A DNA stretch of 64,000 nt from Treponema sp. OMZ 787 (GTDB lineage: Bacteria > Spirochaetota > Spirochaetia > Treponematales > Treponemataceae): positions 1,302,001-1,366,000 of the forward strand of contig NZ_CP051198.1 in the NCBI RefSeq assembly GCF_024181225.1. The letters are read 5' to 3'. A program made the translations under genes and the position numbers. The notes below the pieces were generated by a model. It made no database searches. It had not been told where the DNA came from and saw nothing but the letters and a program-made list of their open reading frames with translations. Positions 15,385 to 24,561 of the stretch are shown piece by piece; the first letter of the stretch is position 1, and each line of letters starts with the position of its first letter.

Positions 15385-16136
15385 AATATTTACTTGGAAT
15401 TATTTCTTTAAATATTAAACAGCACTTGTATTTTAAAATATCGGCCATTTTTTCTATATTTTCCTTGTTGTTTTTATTTTTAATAAAATCTTCAATTTGG
15501 TCGCAAATAGGAAATACGGATTATATTTCTTATTTTGCAATTATAACTATAGTCGGTTCTTTTATCGGCGTAACTACCGATAGATATTTTCAAACTATTT
15601 ATCAAACAGGTTCTATTTCTTTTCTTTTATTAAGACCGATTAATTTCGGTCTTAATATCTTTTTAAAAGATTTTGCGGCAGCTATTACAAGATTTATATT
15701 AAAATCTCTGCCTTTGCTTATAGTCTTAATTTTATTTTTTGATGTGAATATCTATTACGGTGCCGTAAATTTAAGTTTATTTATTTTTTCAGCTTTTTGT
15801 GCATATTTATTTAATTGGTTTACGGCTTATATTGTCGGTTTGCGTGTTTTCTTTTACGGTAATAATGAGGGCTTTATTCAAATCAAAAATTTTTTATTTT
15901 TATTTTTTTCAGGTTCCTTGATTCCTTTTGATTTTTTTCCTAAAACTTTGCAAAAAATCTTAAATTATTTACCGTTTCGAGTGCTGTATCAAATTCCTAT
16001 TGAGGTTTTAAACAGCAGCAATTTAAAATCATTTAGTTTAATATCAAGGCAATTGTATTGGATATTCTTTCTTTTGATGTTTACCTGTATTTTTCATAGA
16101 AGGGCAATAAAAAAAATAGAGATAATGGGCGGATAA
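15381..16136 (+). CDS. ABC-2 type permease subunit 1
   Basis: The 251-residue protein is almost wholly hydrophobic with about six membrane segments, and its FSGSLIPFDFFPKTLQKILNYLPFR loop is the hallmark of the ABC2_membrane_6 (DUF990) family. These permeases work in pairs with an ATPase as the one just upstream. It overlaps the ATPase gene by 4 bases and abuts the second permease gene. The family exports unknown compounds, in some bacteria viologens or antibiotics. Confidence 0.82.
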   Translation: MKYLLGIISLNIKQHLYFKISAIFSIFSLLFLFLIKSSIWSQIGNTDYISYFAIITIVGSFIGVTTDRYFQTIYQTGSISFLLLRPINFGLNIFLKDFAAAITRFILKSLPLLIVLILFFDVNIYYGAVNLSLFIFSAFCAYLFNWFTAYIVGLRVFFYGNNEGFIQIKNFLFLFFSGSLIPFDFFPKTLQKILNYLPFRVLYQIPIEVLNSSNLKSFSLISRQLYWIFFLLMFTCIFHRRAIKKIEIMGG

Positions 16137-16910
16137 ATGAATTATTGTTATAAACTTTTGGTTTTAAAAATAAAAGAGCAGCTTTCTTTTAAAAACGATT
16201 CTGTTTTATGGTTAATCGTTCGAGTCTTAAATTCCATAATGGGAATATTGGTTCTTGTTTTTATTTTCAATAAAACTCTTGATATAAAAGGGTTTAATAG
16301 AGAAGAATGTTTGCTGATTTATTCTTTGTACACAATTTCCGTCGGTATTTTTTATTGTTTTTTTGCTTGGACACTTTGGTATTCAAATACTTATATACTG
16401 CAAGGTAAATTAAGTTTAGTATTAAAACTTCCGGTTAATCCTTTTTTGTACATCACTTTTGATAACTTTGCCTTATCTGAAGTTTTTGGAATTATTACTG
16501 GTTTGTTAATTTTTATATATTCGGTTTATACTTTAAATTTAGGCATAATAACCATCTTATCCTTATTCTTATTTTTAGCTGCAGGAACTTTCGGCATTAT
16601 CGGCATATTTTTGATAGTCTCATCTTTTTCTATAAAATATCCTAAAATAGAAGAAGCTTTTTCACCCCTAATGGATATGCTCGATTTTGCTCAATACCCC
16701 ATATCTATTTATAATGCGTTTATCAAGTTTATTTTAACATACATATTTCCTGTCTCAATGATAGCATTTTATCCTGCGGCTTTTAGCTTGCATAAATATT
16801 CATTTAATATTAAATTTATTCTTTTACCGATGTATTCCATAATTATATTTATAATCGGTTATCTATTGTTTATAAAAAGCATAAAAAAATATGAAGGAAC
16901 AGGAGCGTAG
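16137..16910 (+). CDS. ABC-2 type permease subunit 2
   Basis: The 257-residue protein has about six membrane segments and the same family loop in another form (SPLMDMLDFAQYPISIYNAFIKFILTYIFPVSMIAFYPA). It would form a heterodimer with the 15381-16136 permease. The start follows the previous stop directly. The three genes are notably AT-rich compared with mfd upstream. The gene converges with the HD-domain gene, with 19 bases between stops. Confidence 0.82.
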   Translation: MNYCYKLLVLKIKEQLSFKNDSVLWLIVRVLNSIMGILVLVFIFNKTLDIKGFNREECLLIYSLYTISVGIFYCFFAWTLWYSNTYILQGKLSLVLKLPVNPFLYITFDNFALSEVFGIITGLLIFIYSVYTLNLGIITILSLFLFLAAGTFGIIGIFLIVSSFSIKYPKIEEAFSPLMDMLDFAQYPISIYNAFIKFILTYIFPVSMIAFYPAAFSLHKYSFNIKFILLPMYSIIIFIIGYLLFIKSIKKYEGTGA

Positions 16911-16929
16911 GAGAAATTAAAATAAATCT

Positions 16930-17382
16930 CTACACTTTGATTCCGAGATTATCTATATCCAAACCGGATTTTTGTTCAAAGTATTTTTTTAGTTCGATAT
17001 GTTTGTCCCATTTGTCTTGAGGATAATAGCCGTGGCGTTTTTTGACATCGCTCATTCTCTCTTCGATTTTTGCAGAGCCTTGAGGGAGAGCAATGCTGTC
17101 GCATAGCTGAATGAGCCTGTCGTAATCGTCATATTCGTATCCTAATTTCATAAGATATTCATAACCGTCTATCACATGGGCTAGGGCGGTTACTCCCTCC
17201 TGCCGTCCTATATCGTGGAGAAGTCCCAAGATATAAGCCTTGACGGAATCCAAGTCCTTACAGGCTGAAGCGATTTTTTGTGCGCACTTGCCTGCAACGA
17301 TGGAGTGTTCCCGCCAAGGTCCGGGATTTTTTAAACAAGCCTCTTCAAGTAATCTTTCTGCTTCTTCTTTAGAAGGTAACAT
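16930..17382 (-). CDS. HD-domain phosphohydrolase
   Basis: The 150-residue protein has the HDIG-type metal motif: His in REHSIVAGKCAQKIA, HD in LGLLHDIGRQEG and a later Asp in LIQLCDSIALPQG. Such proteins hydrolyse nucleotides or related phosphates, but the substrate is not readable. It is the last gene of the hprK-ptsH-tldD-pmbA run, 11 bases after pmbA. Confidence 0.82.
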   Translation of the reverse strand: MLPSKEEAERLLEEACLKNPGPWREHSIVAGKCAQKIASACKDLDSVKAYILGLLHDIGRQEGVTALAHVIDGYEYLMKLGYEYDDYDRLIQLCDSIALPQGSAKIEERMSDVKKRHGYYPQDKWDKHIELKKYFEQKSGLDIDNLGIKV

Positions 17383-17393
17383 TTTTTATCGTT

Positions 17394-18698
17394 TTACTTT
17401 CCTGAAATAGTAATTCCCGTAGAATGCATCCACGGAACTATTGCATTTCCATAGTCTACCTTTTCTTTTGAAACCGAAATTATATCGCTGAACATTTTTA
17501 CGATGTTTCCGGCTATCATCGTTTCGGAAAGAGGTTTTGTAATTTCGCCGTTTTCGATGAGGTAGGAGTTTTTTGCAACACCCGAAAAGTCTCCATTTGC
17601 CGCAGGGCTTCCGCCCGAAAATCGGCCGAGTAAAATTCCTTTTTTGACGGCTTTAATCATATCGGTCTTTGCCGTATTTCCGCCTTCTATTATTAAACCC
17701 TCTCCTCCCGAGACGCAGCGGGAAAGTCCGGTTTTTTTGGAGCCGTAAAGCCCTAAAACGAAATCTTTTAAAACTCCCTTTTCGATGAGGGTTTCGTTTT
17801 CGGCCTTAAAGCCGTCTTGCGTGTAAAGGCTTTCAAGTTCGGTACCCGGCTTTCGCGGAAATGAATGGAGGGTAAACAAATCCGATAATACTTTTTGGTT
17901 TAATTTATCCTTCCAAATGGAGGTGCCGGTAATGAGAGGCATATCGCTCATAAAAAGACCTACCATCGTACCTACAAAATCTATCATACTCATAGGCGTT
18001 ATAACTATGTCGCCTACAAAGGAGCCTGAAAGAGGGGCGGTAATAGTTTGCTCGCAGTTTTCCCTCATAATCTCATCGAGGTTTCCCCAGTCCTTTAAGG
18101 GCTTATCCAAATTAAGGTGAGCGGCTCCGCTATAGTTAAAGCTGCTTGTTCCCTTGCCGTCTTTTGCAAAGAACATTGCAGAAAAATTATATATGCCTGA
18201 GCTTTGAGTAAAACGCACACCGTTTGAGTTTGCAAAGTTTTGTTCTCTTCTTGTAAAATCCAAAACGCATTGGTTTAACTGTAAATTAGGATAGGCCGAT
18301 TTTGTATAATCCAAAAACTCTTTCAGCCTCTCATACATTTTTTCGTTATTGGGTTTGCTATCTCCGTAAGAAAGAGTTTCTCCCTTTTGCATAGGAGAAA
18401 TATCGTTTCCATCATCCTTTTCGGAAGAGCGTGAAAGGGAAACTGCCTTTGCAGCGTTTTCTTTTAAAGCCTTTTCGCTTAAGTCGTTCCCTGCGATATA
18501 GCCCTTTTTACTTTCTACAAGAGAGGTCATCGCAACGGAAATATCCGTAGTAGTCCTGTAAAGGCTTAAACGGCCTGCATCAATATTCATTTCGCTTTTT
18601 ACGCTTTTTGAAACCCTTGTTGCTGCCTTATCGGCACCTTCTTTTTTAATGGTCTCCAAGATAAATTCCGCATGTTTTATTCCGTCAAATCCGTTCAT
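17394..18698 (-). CDS. pmbA: PmbA/TldE-type subunit of the TldD-TldE protease
   Basis: The 434-residue protein has the TldD/PmbA fold (GRFSGGSPAANGDFSGVAKNSYLIENGEI near the C terminus is the family signature) but has no HExxxH motif, so it is the non-catalytic partner TldE/PmbA. The pair forms a heterodimeric metalloprotease known from gyrase-inhibitor and microcin processing. Its ATG overlaps the tldD stop by one base (TAATG), so the two are translated in equal amounts. Confidence 0.92.
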   Translation of the reverse strand: MNGFDGIKHAEFILETIKKEGADKAATRVSKSVKSEMNIDAGRLSLYRTTTDISVAMTSLVESKKGYIAGNDLSEKALKENAAKAVSLSRSSEKDDGNDISPMQKGETLSYGDSKPNNEKMYERLKEFLDYTKSAYPNLQLNQCVLDFTRREQNFANSNGVRFTQSSGIYNFSAMFFAKDGKGTSSFNYSGAAHLNLDKPLKDWGNLDEIMRENCEQTITAPLSGSFVGDIVITPMSMIDFVGTMVGLFMSDMPLITGTSIWKDKLNQKVLSDLFTLHSFPRKPGTELESLYTQDGFKAENETLIEKGVLKDFVLGLYGSKKTGLSRCVSGGEGLIIEGGNTAKTDMIKAVKKGILLGRFSGGSPAANGDFSGVAKNSYLIENGEITKPLSETMIAGNIVKMFSDIISVSKEKVDYGNAIVPWMHSTGITISGK

Positions 18699-20080
18699 TA
18701 TTCACGTCCTCCTACTCCGATTTTACACTTGATTGCAGGCCCGCCCATTCCTACATTGATGAGCTGCTTTTTTCCGCACATGCCGGCATTGCTCCAACTC
18801 ATATCGTCACTTACCATAGTTACGGTTTTTAGCATGTCGAAGGCAACTCCCGCTATTGTGCAGTCCTTTACTGCTTTGCCGATTTTTCCGTTTTTAATTT
18901 CATAACCTAGAACTACGCCGAACATAAATTCGCTTGTAGAATCGGCCTGTCCGTTTGAAGAGCGTACAAAATAATATCCGTCATCGATGCTCGCTATCAT
19001 ATCCTTGAGCTTATCTCTGCCGGGAAGGATGGCCGTGTTTCTCATGCGTACTAGGGGTTCATCAGAAAACTCGTTTGCTCTGGCATTGCCTGTGGGGTCT
19101 ACTTTGAAGATTGCTGCCGACTGTTTGTTATGCATGTAGGAGCGCAAAATTCCGTCCTTGATGATTACTGCATCTTTTGCGGCAACTCCCTCATCATCTA
19201 TCCAAATCGGAACAGGGCAGAGTTTGCCGTTGTACTCGTATGCAAAGTCTACGAGGGTTACGAGAGGTGTTGCAACTTCCTTATTCATAAAATCTGCTGC
19301 GATAGAGCCGGACATTACAAAGTCGGATTCCGTGGTGTGGCCGATTGCTTCGTGGGCAAGAATACCTGCAAGGTCGGGGCCGAGAACTACGTCGTGAACT
19401 CCCGGGCGGGCATAGACTCCGGCTGCCTTTTGTTTTAGGTTTTCAACCATTTCGTCTATTTTAGAATAGTAAAGATTAGGCTTATCAAAGAGGTCTTTAA
19501 ACTGGCCGTAGCCGCCGAAAACTTCATAAAGGTCTACAGGTTGACCTTCAGCGATTAATTTTAATTGAATGAATAAGTTTGCTCTTGAAATATAGGTGCG
19601 GGCATCAGCCTTGTCGGAAGTAATAAGATATCTTTCTGTGCTGTTTGTTCCAATGTTGAACGCTCTTGATTGAAGTTCAGGATATTTTTTTGCCGTATAG
19701 CTTTCAAGGTCTTTTATAAAATCGATGGCTTCCTTTTGATCGGCATCCTTGGAGGGGTCGTGCTTTCCGTAGGTTCCCTGTCCTGTAAAAGCCGGAAGTT
19801 CTGCTTGACCGCTTCCTGTTTTTTTAGCTAAGAATTTAACGTTATCGCTTGCTAATTTTATTGAAGAGGCTATAGCCTCGTCCGTTTGCTCAGGTGATGA
19901 GGCAAAGCCCCATACCCCGTCCTTAAAAGAGCGGGCACAAACCCCGGCTTTTTTGCTTTGAACATTGTTTACAAGATCTCCGTTTAGGGCCGTTACAGCT
20001 ATAGACGTGTTTTCTTGAAGTCTAAGTTCGGTATACTCGGAAAAAAGTTTTGAATGTCTTTTTAAGTCATCAAATTTCAT
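18698..20080 (-). CDS. tldD: TldD metalloprotease catalytic subunit
   Basis: The 460-residue protein has the zinc motif HEAIGH (in LAHEAIGHTTESD, near residues 238-250) and the TldD C-terminal signature including MGGPAIKCKIGVGG. It forms the active half of the TldD-TldE protease, which degrades unfolded or small peptides in the cytoplasm. Gene order after ptsH with a 14-base gap places it in the hprK operon. Confidence 0.94.
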   Translation of the reverse strand: MKFDDLKRHSKLFSEYTELRLQENTSIAVTALNGDLVNNVQSKKAGVCARSFKDGVWGFASSPEQTDEAIASSIKLASDNVKFLAKKTGSGQAELPAFTGQGTYGKHDPSKDADQKEAIDFIKDLESYTAKKYPELQSRAFNIGTNSTERYLITSDKADARTYISRANLFIQLKLIAEGQPVDLYEVFGGYGQFKDLFDKPNLYYSKIDEMVENLKQKAAGVYARPGVHDVVLGPDLAGILAHEAIGHTTESDFVMSGSIAADFMNKEVATPLVTLVDFAYEYNGKLCPVPIWIDDEGVAAKDAVIIKDGILRSYMHNKQSAAIFKVDPTGNARANEFSDEPLVRMRNTAILPGRDKLKDMIASIDDGYYFVRSSNGQADSTSEFMFGVVLGYEIKNGKIGKAVKDCTIAGVAFDMLKTVTMVSDDMSWSNAGMCGKKQLINVGMGGPAIKCKIGVGGRE

Positions 20081-20094
20081 GGTCTTCCTCCATT

Positions 20095-20361
20095 TTAGTC
20101 TTCTTCAAATTTGTTGTTAAAAATAGTTTCGATTGCTTCGCAGGCTTCAGCTTCATCGGGGCCGTCACAGGTTAATGTTATCTCCGTGCCGTAAGCGGCT
20201 GCCATCGTAATAATTCCTATTACCGACTTGGCATTGATTTTTGTATCTTCCCTGCACAAAAAAATCTCCGAAGAGAAGTTGTTCGATTTTTGTGCAATCA
20301 AAGCTGCCGGCCGTGCATGTATTCCGGCCCTGTTTTGAACCTTAATAATTTTTGAAATCAT
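20095..20361 (-). CDS. ptsH: Phosphocarrier protein HPr
   Basis: The 88-residue protein has the EI phosphorylation site His in AGIHARPAAL (residue 16) and the HprK regulatory Ser in AKSVIGIITMA (residue 47). The usual HPr length is 85-90. AAAGGAA lies 7 bases upstream of the ATG. It follows hprK by 12 bases. Treponema denticola is known to lack sugar PTS permeases, so HPr probably acts in regulation; no EI or EII gene is in this window. Confidence 0.95.
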   Translation of the reverse strand: MISKIIKVQNRAGIHARPAALIAQKSNNFSSEIFLCREDTKINAKSVIGIITMAAAYGTEITLTCDGPDEAEACEAIETIFNNKFEED

Positions 20362-20373
20362 AATTTATTCCTT

Positions 20374-21363
20374 TTAATATGTATCATCATCAGTGTAGTA
20401 GGGAGCTCTTGCAGAATCGGTTTCGATCCATCTTAGCACATTTCTGCTGAATTCTCTTGCAGAAAAATATCCCATACTCTTGAGTCTTTCATTTTTAGCT
20501 GCCGTTTCCAAAATGATCGGCACATTCCTTCCCGGTTTGACCGGTATTTCCAGCATAGGAATCCTTACATCAAGAATTTCGGTTGTAAGTTGATCCGTTC
20601 CCAAGCGGTCATAAACTTTTTCGGCATCCCATTCTTCAAGTTTTGCAACAAGCTGAATCTGCTTTACCTCCCGTATTGCCCCTATGCCGTAAAGCCGGCG
20701 TATGTTTATAATTCCTAAACCCCTTATTTCCATGTGGTGGCCTATAATCTTATTGGCTCCGCGGCCTACCAGAGTGTTTCCGTTTATACAGGAAATCTCG
20801 ACTACATCATCGGCTACAAGGCGGTGCCCCCTTTCGATTAATTCAAGAGCTGTTTCGCTTTTTCCTACGCCTGAGCTTCCCATGATGAGGATGCCGAGGC
20901 CGAAAACCTCGACCAAGACCCCGTGTATTGAAATTTTAGGTGCAAATGTATTGGATAAGATTCGTAAAAGGCGTAAGGCCAGCTCATTTGATGAAAGGGT
21001 TGAAGTCAAAACAGGGCAATTATGCTTGTCGCTTATTTCTAAAAATTCCTCAGGCGGCTTTAAACCGTTTGAAAATAAGCAGCACGGAATTTTAAAAGAA
21101 AACATTTTTTCGATTGTGGATAAGTCTTTTTTTTCTGTAAGTGTGGCAAGATATGCATATTCTCCCCGCCCGAAAAGCTGTACTCTTTCATTTGCAAATG
21201 AATCGAAAAAGCCTGAAAGGGCAAGTCCCGGACGGTTTATATTAGGCTCGATAATCTTATTGGAAAGCCCCATTCTCCCCGATACACAGGTCAATTCAAG
21301 GGAGTCATGTTTTTTAAGGTCTAATTCCAAAAGGTTGAGCACCGAAAAGCTTATGTTAGCCAT
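20374..21363 (-). CDS. hprK: HPr kinase/phosphorylase
   Basis: The 329-residue enzyme phosphorylates HPr on the regulatory serine and reverses this with phosphate. Walker A is GSSGVGKSETALEL (near 157-170) and the HprK signature is HHMEIRGLGIINIRRLYG, with LVADDVVEI between. The N-terminal domain (VLNLLELDLKKHDSLELTC) is typical. The start at 21363 is preferred over an in-frame start 26 codons upstream because that gives the usual length and lies exactly on the predicted transcription start. It has no Shine-Dalgarno site. It leads the operon hprK-ptsH-tldD-pmbA-HD. Confidence 0.93.
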   Translation of the reverse strand: MANISFSVLNLLELDLKKHDSLELTCVSGRMGLSNKIIEPNINRPGLALSGFFDSFANERVQLFGRGEYAYLATLTEKKDLSTIEKMFSFKIPCCLFSNGLKPPEEFLEISDKHNCPVLTSTLSSNELALRLLRILSNTFAPKISIHGVLVEVFGLGILIMGSSGVGKSETALELIERGHRLVADDVVEISCINGNTLVGRGANKIIGHHMEIRGLGIINIRRLYGIGAIREVKQIQLVAKLEEWDAEKVYDRLGTDQLTTEILDVRIPMLEIPVKPGRNVPIILETAAKNERLKSMGYFSAREFSRNVLRWIETDSARAPYYTDDDTY

Positions 21364-21369
21364 ATTTTT

Positions 21370-21398
21370 ACTATACACATTTACGGCCCTTTTGTAAA
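21370..21398 (-). promoter_or_regulatory. hprK operon promoter, leaderless
   Basis: TTTACA (21393-21398), 17-base spacer, TATAGT (21370-21375); +1 falls on 21363, the A of the hprK ATG. Confidence 0.6.
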
Positions 21399-21463
21399 CA
21401 GACCTTGACGGATTTTCGGGGTGTTTTCCTGCTTTTAACAATTTAAAATTGGGTGCTAAAATG

Positions 21464-21491
21464 AAAAAAGGGAGCCCCTTAGAGCTCCCCT
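21464..21491 (-). terminator. Rho-independent terminator of hpf
   Basis: GGGAGC and GCTCCC pair across an 8-base loop (21470-21489) and are followed on the minus strand by six T. It separates hpf from the hprK operon. Confidence 0.8.
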
Positions 21492-21515
21492 AAAAATTAA
21501 AACCTTAACTAAAGT

Positions 21516-21806
21516 TTATTTCTTTTCTTGAACCTTGTCCTTTTCTTTTTTGACTTTTTGGTCGGCTATGTCCATCATTTTGTTGACACCGGCTTCAAAC
21601 TCATAGTTTTCTGTTGAAACATGAGCCGTGCCCCCCCACCTAAAGTTAATTGTTGTGTCGTAGATAAACTTTTTATCCAGTTTGATAAAGCACTGAATGT
21701 CGGTAATAAGATTATCCGCATATTCAATTCTTTTAAACTTTTGATCAAGATAGTTTTTTTGATCCTCGTCCATCGTAAATTTTACTGCTTGAATGTTAAT
21801 GTTCAT
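21516..21806 (-). CDS. hpf: Ribosome hibernation-promoting factor family protein
   Basis: The 96-residue protein matches the short HPF/RaiA (YfiA) family: MNINIQAVKFTMDEDQKNYLDQKFKRIE, then the basic-strand region FRWGGTAHVSTENYEFEAGVNKMMDIADQKVKKEKDK. It binds the 30S decoding centre and inactivates ribosomes in slow growth. The start at 21806 follows GGAGGAAATT; an ATG five codons upstream would overlap that site. It is a single gene with its own terminator. Confidence 0.88.
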   Translation of the reverse strand: MNINIQAVKFTMDEDQKNYLDQKFKRIEYADNLITDIQCFIKLDKKFIYDTTINFRWGGTAHVSTENYEFEAGVNKMMDIADQKVKKEKDKVQEKK

Positions 21807-21925
21807 AATTTCCTCCACACAATTTCATTGTACTTATAGGATACTACACTTTTGCCGAAAAGTCGAGCATTAAATACAAATAAATAGAAAAAATTTACAA
21901 AGGAAATTGTAATTTTAACAATAAA

Positions 21926-22810
21926 TTAAAGACCGCGGGGGGCCTTTGCAGGATCAATGGGCTTATTTTTATCGTAGACCATAAAGTAGAACCTGGCCTT
22001 GCCTGTAAACAACTCCACACCCAGCTCGCCCAATTTTTGGCCTACAGCTATAGTGTCGCCTTTTTTTACTATGACCTTCTCCATTCCGCCGTAAACATAG
22101 ATATGTTTTGTCTTAGATTGAACAAAAACGACCTGCCCGAATCCTCGATGAGGGCCTGTAGATACGACCTTACCTGAACTTACGGCCTTTACCGCCTGTC
22201 CTTTTACCGAATCTATAACGACTCCGGTAATTTTCCCTGAAAGGTAGGATACCTTTGAGGCAGGAACGGGCCAAAGGAGCTTGGAATCGGCTTGCTTTGT
22301 AGAAGTGCTCGGTTTTACGGCTTGGGAACTCTTATCCTGAGCCGGCTTTGTAATTGAAGTCCTGTCTTTCTTATCGGTTTGGGCCGAATCGGTCTTCTGT
22401 TCTTGGGCTTTATCTTTAGGAATTTTTAAAATTTGGCCTATTTTTAAGGGTGTTTTTTCGTTAAGGCTGTTTAGTTTAAGGATATCCGAAAACTTAATGC
22501 CGAATTTTTTTGCCAAGGCATAAAGGGTGTCTCCTTTTTGTACCGTATGGGAAATATAATCGTCAGATTTAGTTTTAGCATTGTTTTTTTCTGACGTTCC
22601 TAATGGAATTATCAGTTTTTGGCCTATCTTTATCTTTGAAGGATCGCTTAAGTTGTTTTTTTTAAGAATAAGATCTATGGGCGTATTATATTTTTTGCTT
22701 ATAGAATAGAGGGTGTCGCCCTTTTCGATTGTATGGACTACATCTTCGGCAAAACATGAAAAAGAGAATAGAATAAAAAATAAAAGCCGTAATATGTTTT
22801 TTTTATACAT
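21926..22810 (-). CDS. LysM protein with degenerate LytM (M23) domain
   Basis: The 294-residue product has a signal peptide (cleavage probably near FAED), two LysM peptidoglycan-binding repeats (about 25-70 and 86-132: VHTIEKGDTLYSISKKYNTP and SHTVQKGDTLYALAKKFGIK), a Ser/Lys-rich linker, and an M23 LytM domain at about 190-290. In the latter the metal ligands are gone: HxGxDI reads TGVVIDS, HxH reads RFYFMV. It therefore resembles EnvC/NlpD amidase activators rather than an active endopeptidase. It overlaps the stop of the upstream cNMP gene by one base. Confidence 0.86.
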   Translation of the reverse strand: MYKKNILRLLFFILFSFSCFAEDVVHTIEKGDTLYSISKKYNTPIDLILKKNNLSDPSKIKIGQKLIIPLGTSEKNNAKTKSDDYISHTVQKGDTLYALAKKFGIKFSDILKLNSLNEKTPLKIGQILKIPKDKAQEQKTDSAQTDKKDRTSITKPAQDKSSQAVKPSTSTKQADSKLLWPVPASKVSYLSGKITGVVIDSVKGQAVKAVSSGKVVSTGPHRGFGQVVFVQSKTKHIYVYGGMEKVIVKKGDTIAVGQKLGELGVELFTGKARFYFMVYDKNKPIDPAKAPRGL

Positions 22811-23343
22811 TAAGCCTCTTTTGGAGGAGCAAACATATCAACCATAAAGGCTAAATCTTCCGGAGAGAATTCAAGATTCTTTTCCTGTACCCTTTCTTCG
22901 TTTGTAGTATTGAGTTTTTGCAATAAACTAAAAACTATGTAGGTTAGAATAACGTTTCCTGCCTTTGGATGGGCATTTATATATGCCGTAAATTGTTCTT
23001 TTGAAATGAGAAGAATTGTAGAAGGATCCAAGGCGTTTACGGTGGCTGTTGCAGGCTGATCTTTAAAGAGGGATGTTTCGCCGAAACTTGCATTGTTTTG
23101 TAAAATGCCGATTTTAACATCTCCCCATTTTCCGTTTTTTACTATTTCAAGTTTTCCGCTTAACAATACAAAAAAGCCCTTGTTTTCGGTGCCCTCGGTA
23201 ATAATGCTTTCGCCTCGCTCATAAGAAATAATCTCGGAAAAATCGATTATCTGCATCAAATCGGAATCTTCAATGCACGAAAAAATAGCGGTTTGTTTTA
23301 TTTCTTGAAAAAAAATCTCCCTATCCATTTCTACCTTGTTCAT
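22810..23343 (-). CDS. Cyclic-nucleotide-binding-domain protein
   Basis: The 177-residue protein consists mainly of one cNMP-binding fold (about 15-135): ERGESIITEGTENKGFFVLLSGKLEIV, then GILQNNASFGETSLFKDQPATATVNALDPSTILLISKEQF, where GETSLF-x5-ATV is the phosphate-binding cassette with Ala in place of the usual Arg. No DNA-binding domain follows, so it is not a CRP-type regulator. A short C-terminal helix ends in PPKEA. It sits in the recN operon; ligand and partner are unknown. Confidence 0.82.
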   Translation of the reverse strand: MNKVEMDREIFFQEIKQTAIFSCIEDSDLMQIIDFSEIISYERGESIITEGTENKGFFVLLSGKLEIVKNGKWGDVKIGILQNNASFGETSLFKDQPATATVNALDPSTILLISKEQFTAYINAHPKAGNVILTYIVFSLLQKLNTTNEERVQEKNLEFSPEDLAFMVDMFAPPKEA

Positions 23344-23364
23344 ATCTGCTCCATTTTTTTGTTC

Positions 23365-24561
23365 TTATCGGTATGCGTTAAAAAACACATCCGTGCTTAA
23401 ATTATTTATCTTTGTCCCCACGGGGTAAGCCCCCAGTATGTTTTTGCGGCCTTCTTCCAAATGCTTGGAGGTAATGCCGTATTTGATCGAGCTTTCAGCC
23501 TCGACAAAGGCTGCAATCTGGTCGGCAACTCTTACCAAGCGGCCGTCAGTTGCCTTAAATTTCTTATCGGAATATTTTTGAGACAATTCTTCAAAACTTA
23601 CTATTTTTACTTTTTTGTCCGCAATAACCCTGTTTTCAAATTCATCCGAAATATAATACATAATCTCATCTATAAAAGATTCATCCATTAGGGGTAAAAG
23701 CTCATCCTTGACAATACGCTCTTCAATTTCTTTTACGACGGCCGGGAGGTGATCCGTTGCCTGTTTTACAGGTGAAATAATATCTCTTGTAACCGCTTCC
23801 GGCAGGTCGTGAAATAGGGCCGAAAAAAAGTTGTTGTATCTTCTTTCCCGATTTATGTTTAAGTCATAGCACATTAGGAGGGTTAGGGCTGCTACATAAA
23901 AGGAATGGCCCAATACCGTCGTTTGCGGAACCCTGGGCGTTTGATTCCATCTTACCTGAAACCTAAGTTTTTCGATTTCGGTTATAAATTTATGAGGATT
24001 TTGATTTGTAAGCAAAAGCTGAATGCCGGTTAAATCCATAAACTCGCAGATTTCTTCCTTTAAAAGTCCGTCAATCTTTGTCAGGCGGAAGGCTTCGTTT
24101 ACGGGTTTTAGCATTTCGAATTCCCTTATTGTAGAATATTTATGAGCTGCCCGTGAAACCTTCCATGTTAGGTCATCATCATCCGGCTCTTCAAAAAGAT
24201 AGGAATGAAACTTGCTCTTAAATTCTCCGTCGGGAAAAAGGTCATTATATTTTTCGAAGATCCACTCGTTTATTTTTTTATATTCTTCAGGGTATTCTTT
24301 TCGGATCTTTCTTTGTACCGGAGCCTTGATGTCGCAAAGGGCTATCTTTCTTAATATATCGAATACGGAACCGTCGATTATCCTATCCCAGTCGATTTTT
24401 TTTCCTTTTTTTTCTTCGTATTTTCCGATTATGTAGGCTAAAAATGTTTTCTCGGCCGTTTTATCCATTTCGACTATTTCAAAGGGGCGGATAAGATCGT
24501 TCCACCTTTGGATAGAGAAAGCTTCAAATAATTTTAAAACCGTCTTTGTAGTAAAAATCAT
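23365..24561 (-). CDS. HD-domain protein (YfbR-like phosphohydrolase fold)
   Basis: The 398-residue protein has metal-binding motifs H in VLGHSFYVAALTLLMC, HD in FSALFHDLPEAVTRD and a later Asp in RLVRVADQIAAFVEAE, the pattern of HD_3/YfbR-type nucleotidases. It is much longer than YfbR (about 200), with an extra N-terminal part. Substrate unknown. The start overlaps the upstream gene end by four bases; the next gene, 22 bases downstream, is the cNMP-binding protein. Confidence 0.8.
   Translation of the reverse strand: MIFTTKTVLKLFEAFSIQRWNDLIRPFEIVEMDKTAEKTFLAYIIGKYEEKKGKKIDWDRIIDGSVFDILRKIALCDIKAPVQRKIRKEYPEEYKKINEWIFEKYNDLFPDGEFKSKFHSYLFEEPDDDDLTWKVSRAAHKYSTIREFEMLKPVNEAFRLTKIDGLLKEEICEFMDLTGIQLLLTNQNPHKFITEIEKLRFQVRWNQTPRVPQTTVLGHSFYVAALTLLMCYDLNINRERRYNNFFSALFHDLPEAVTRDIISPVKQATDHLPAVVKEIEERIVKDELLPLMDESFIDEIMYYISDEFENRVIADKKVKIVSFEELSQKYSDKKFKATDGRLVRVADQIAAFVEAESSIKYGITSKHLEEGRKNILGAYPVGTKINNLSTDVFFNAYR

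Noticed and set aside
20702-21397. A 231-codon + strand frame opposite hprK
   Set aside because: It lies wholly over the clear HPr kinase gene and shows no recognisable protein features; a shadow frame.
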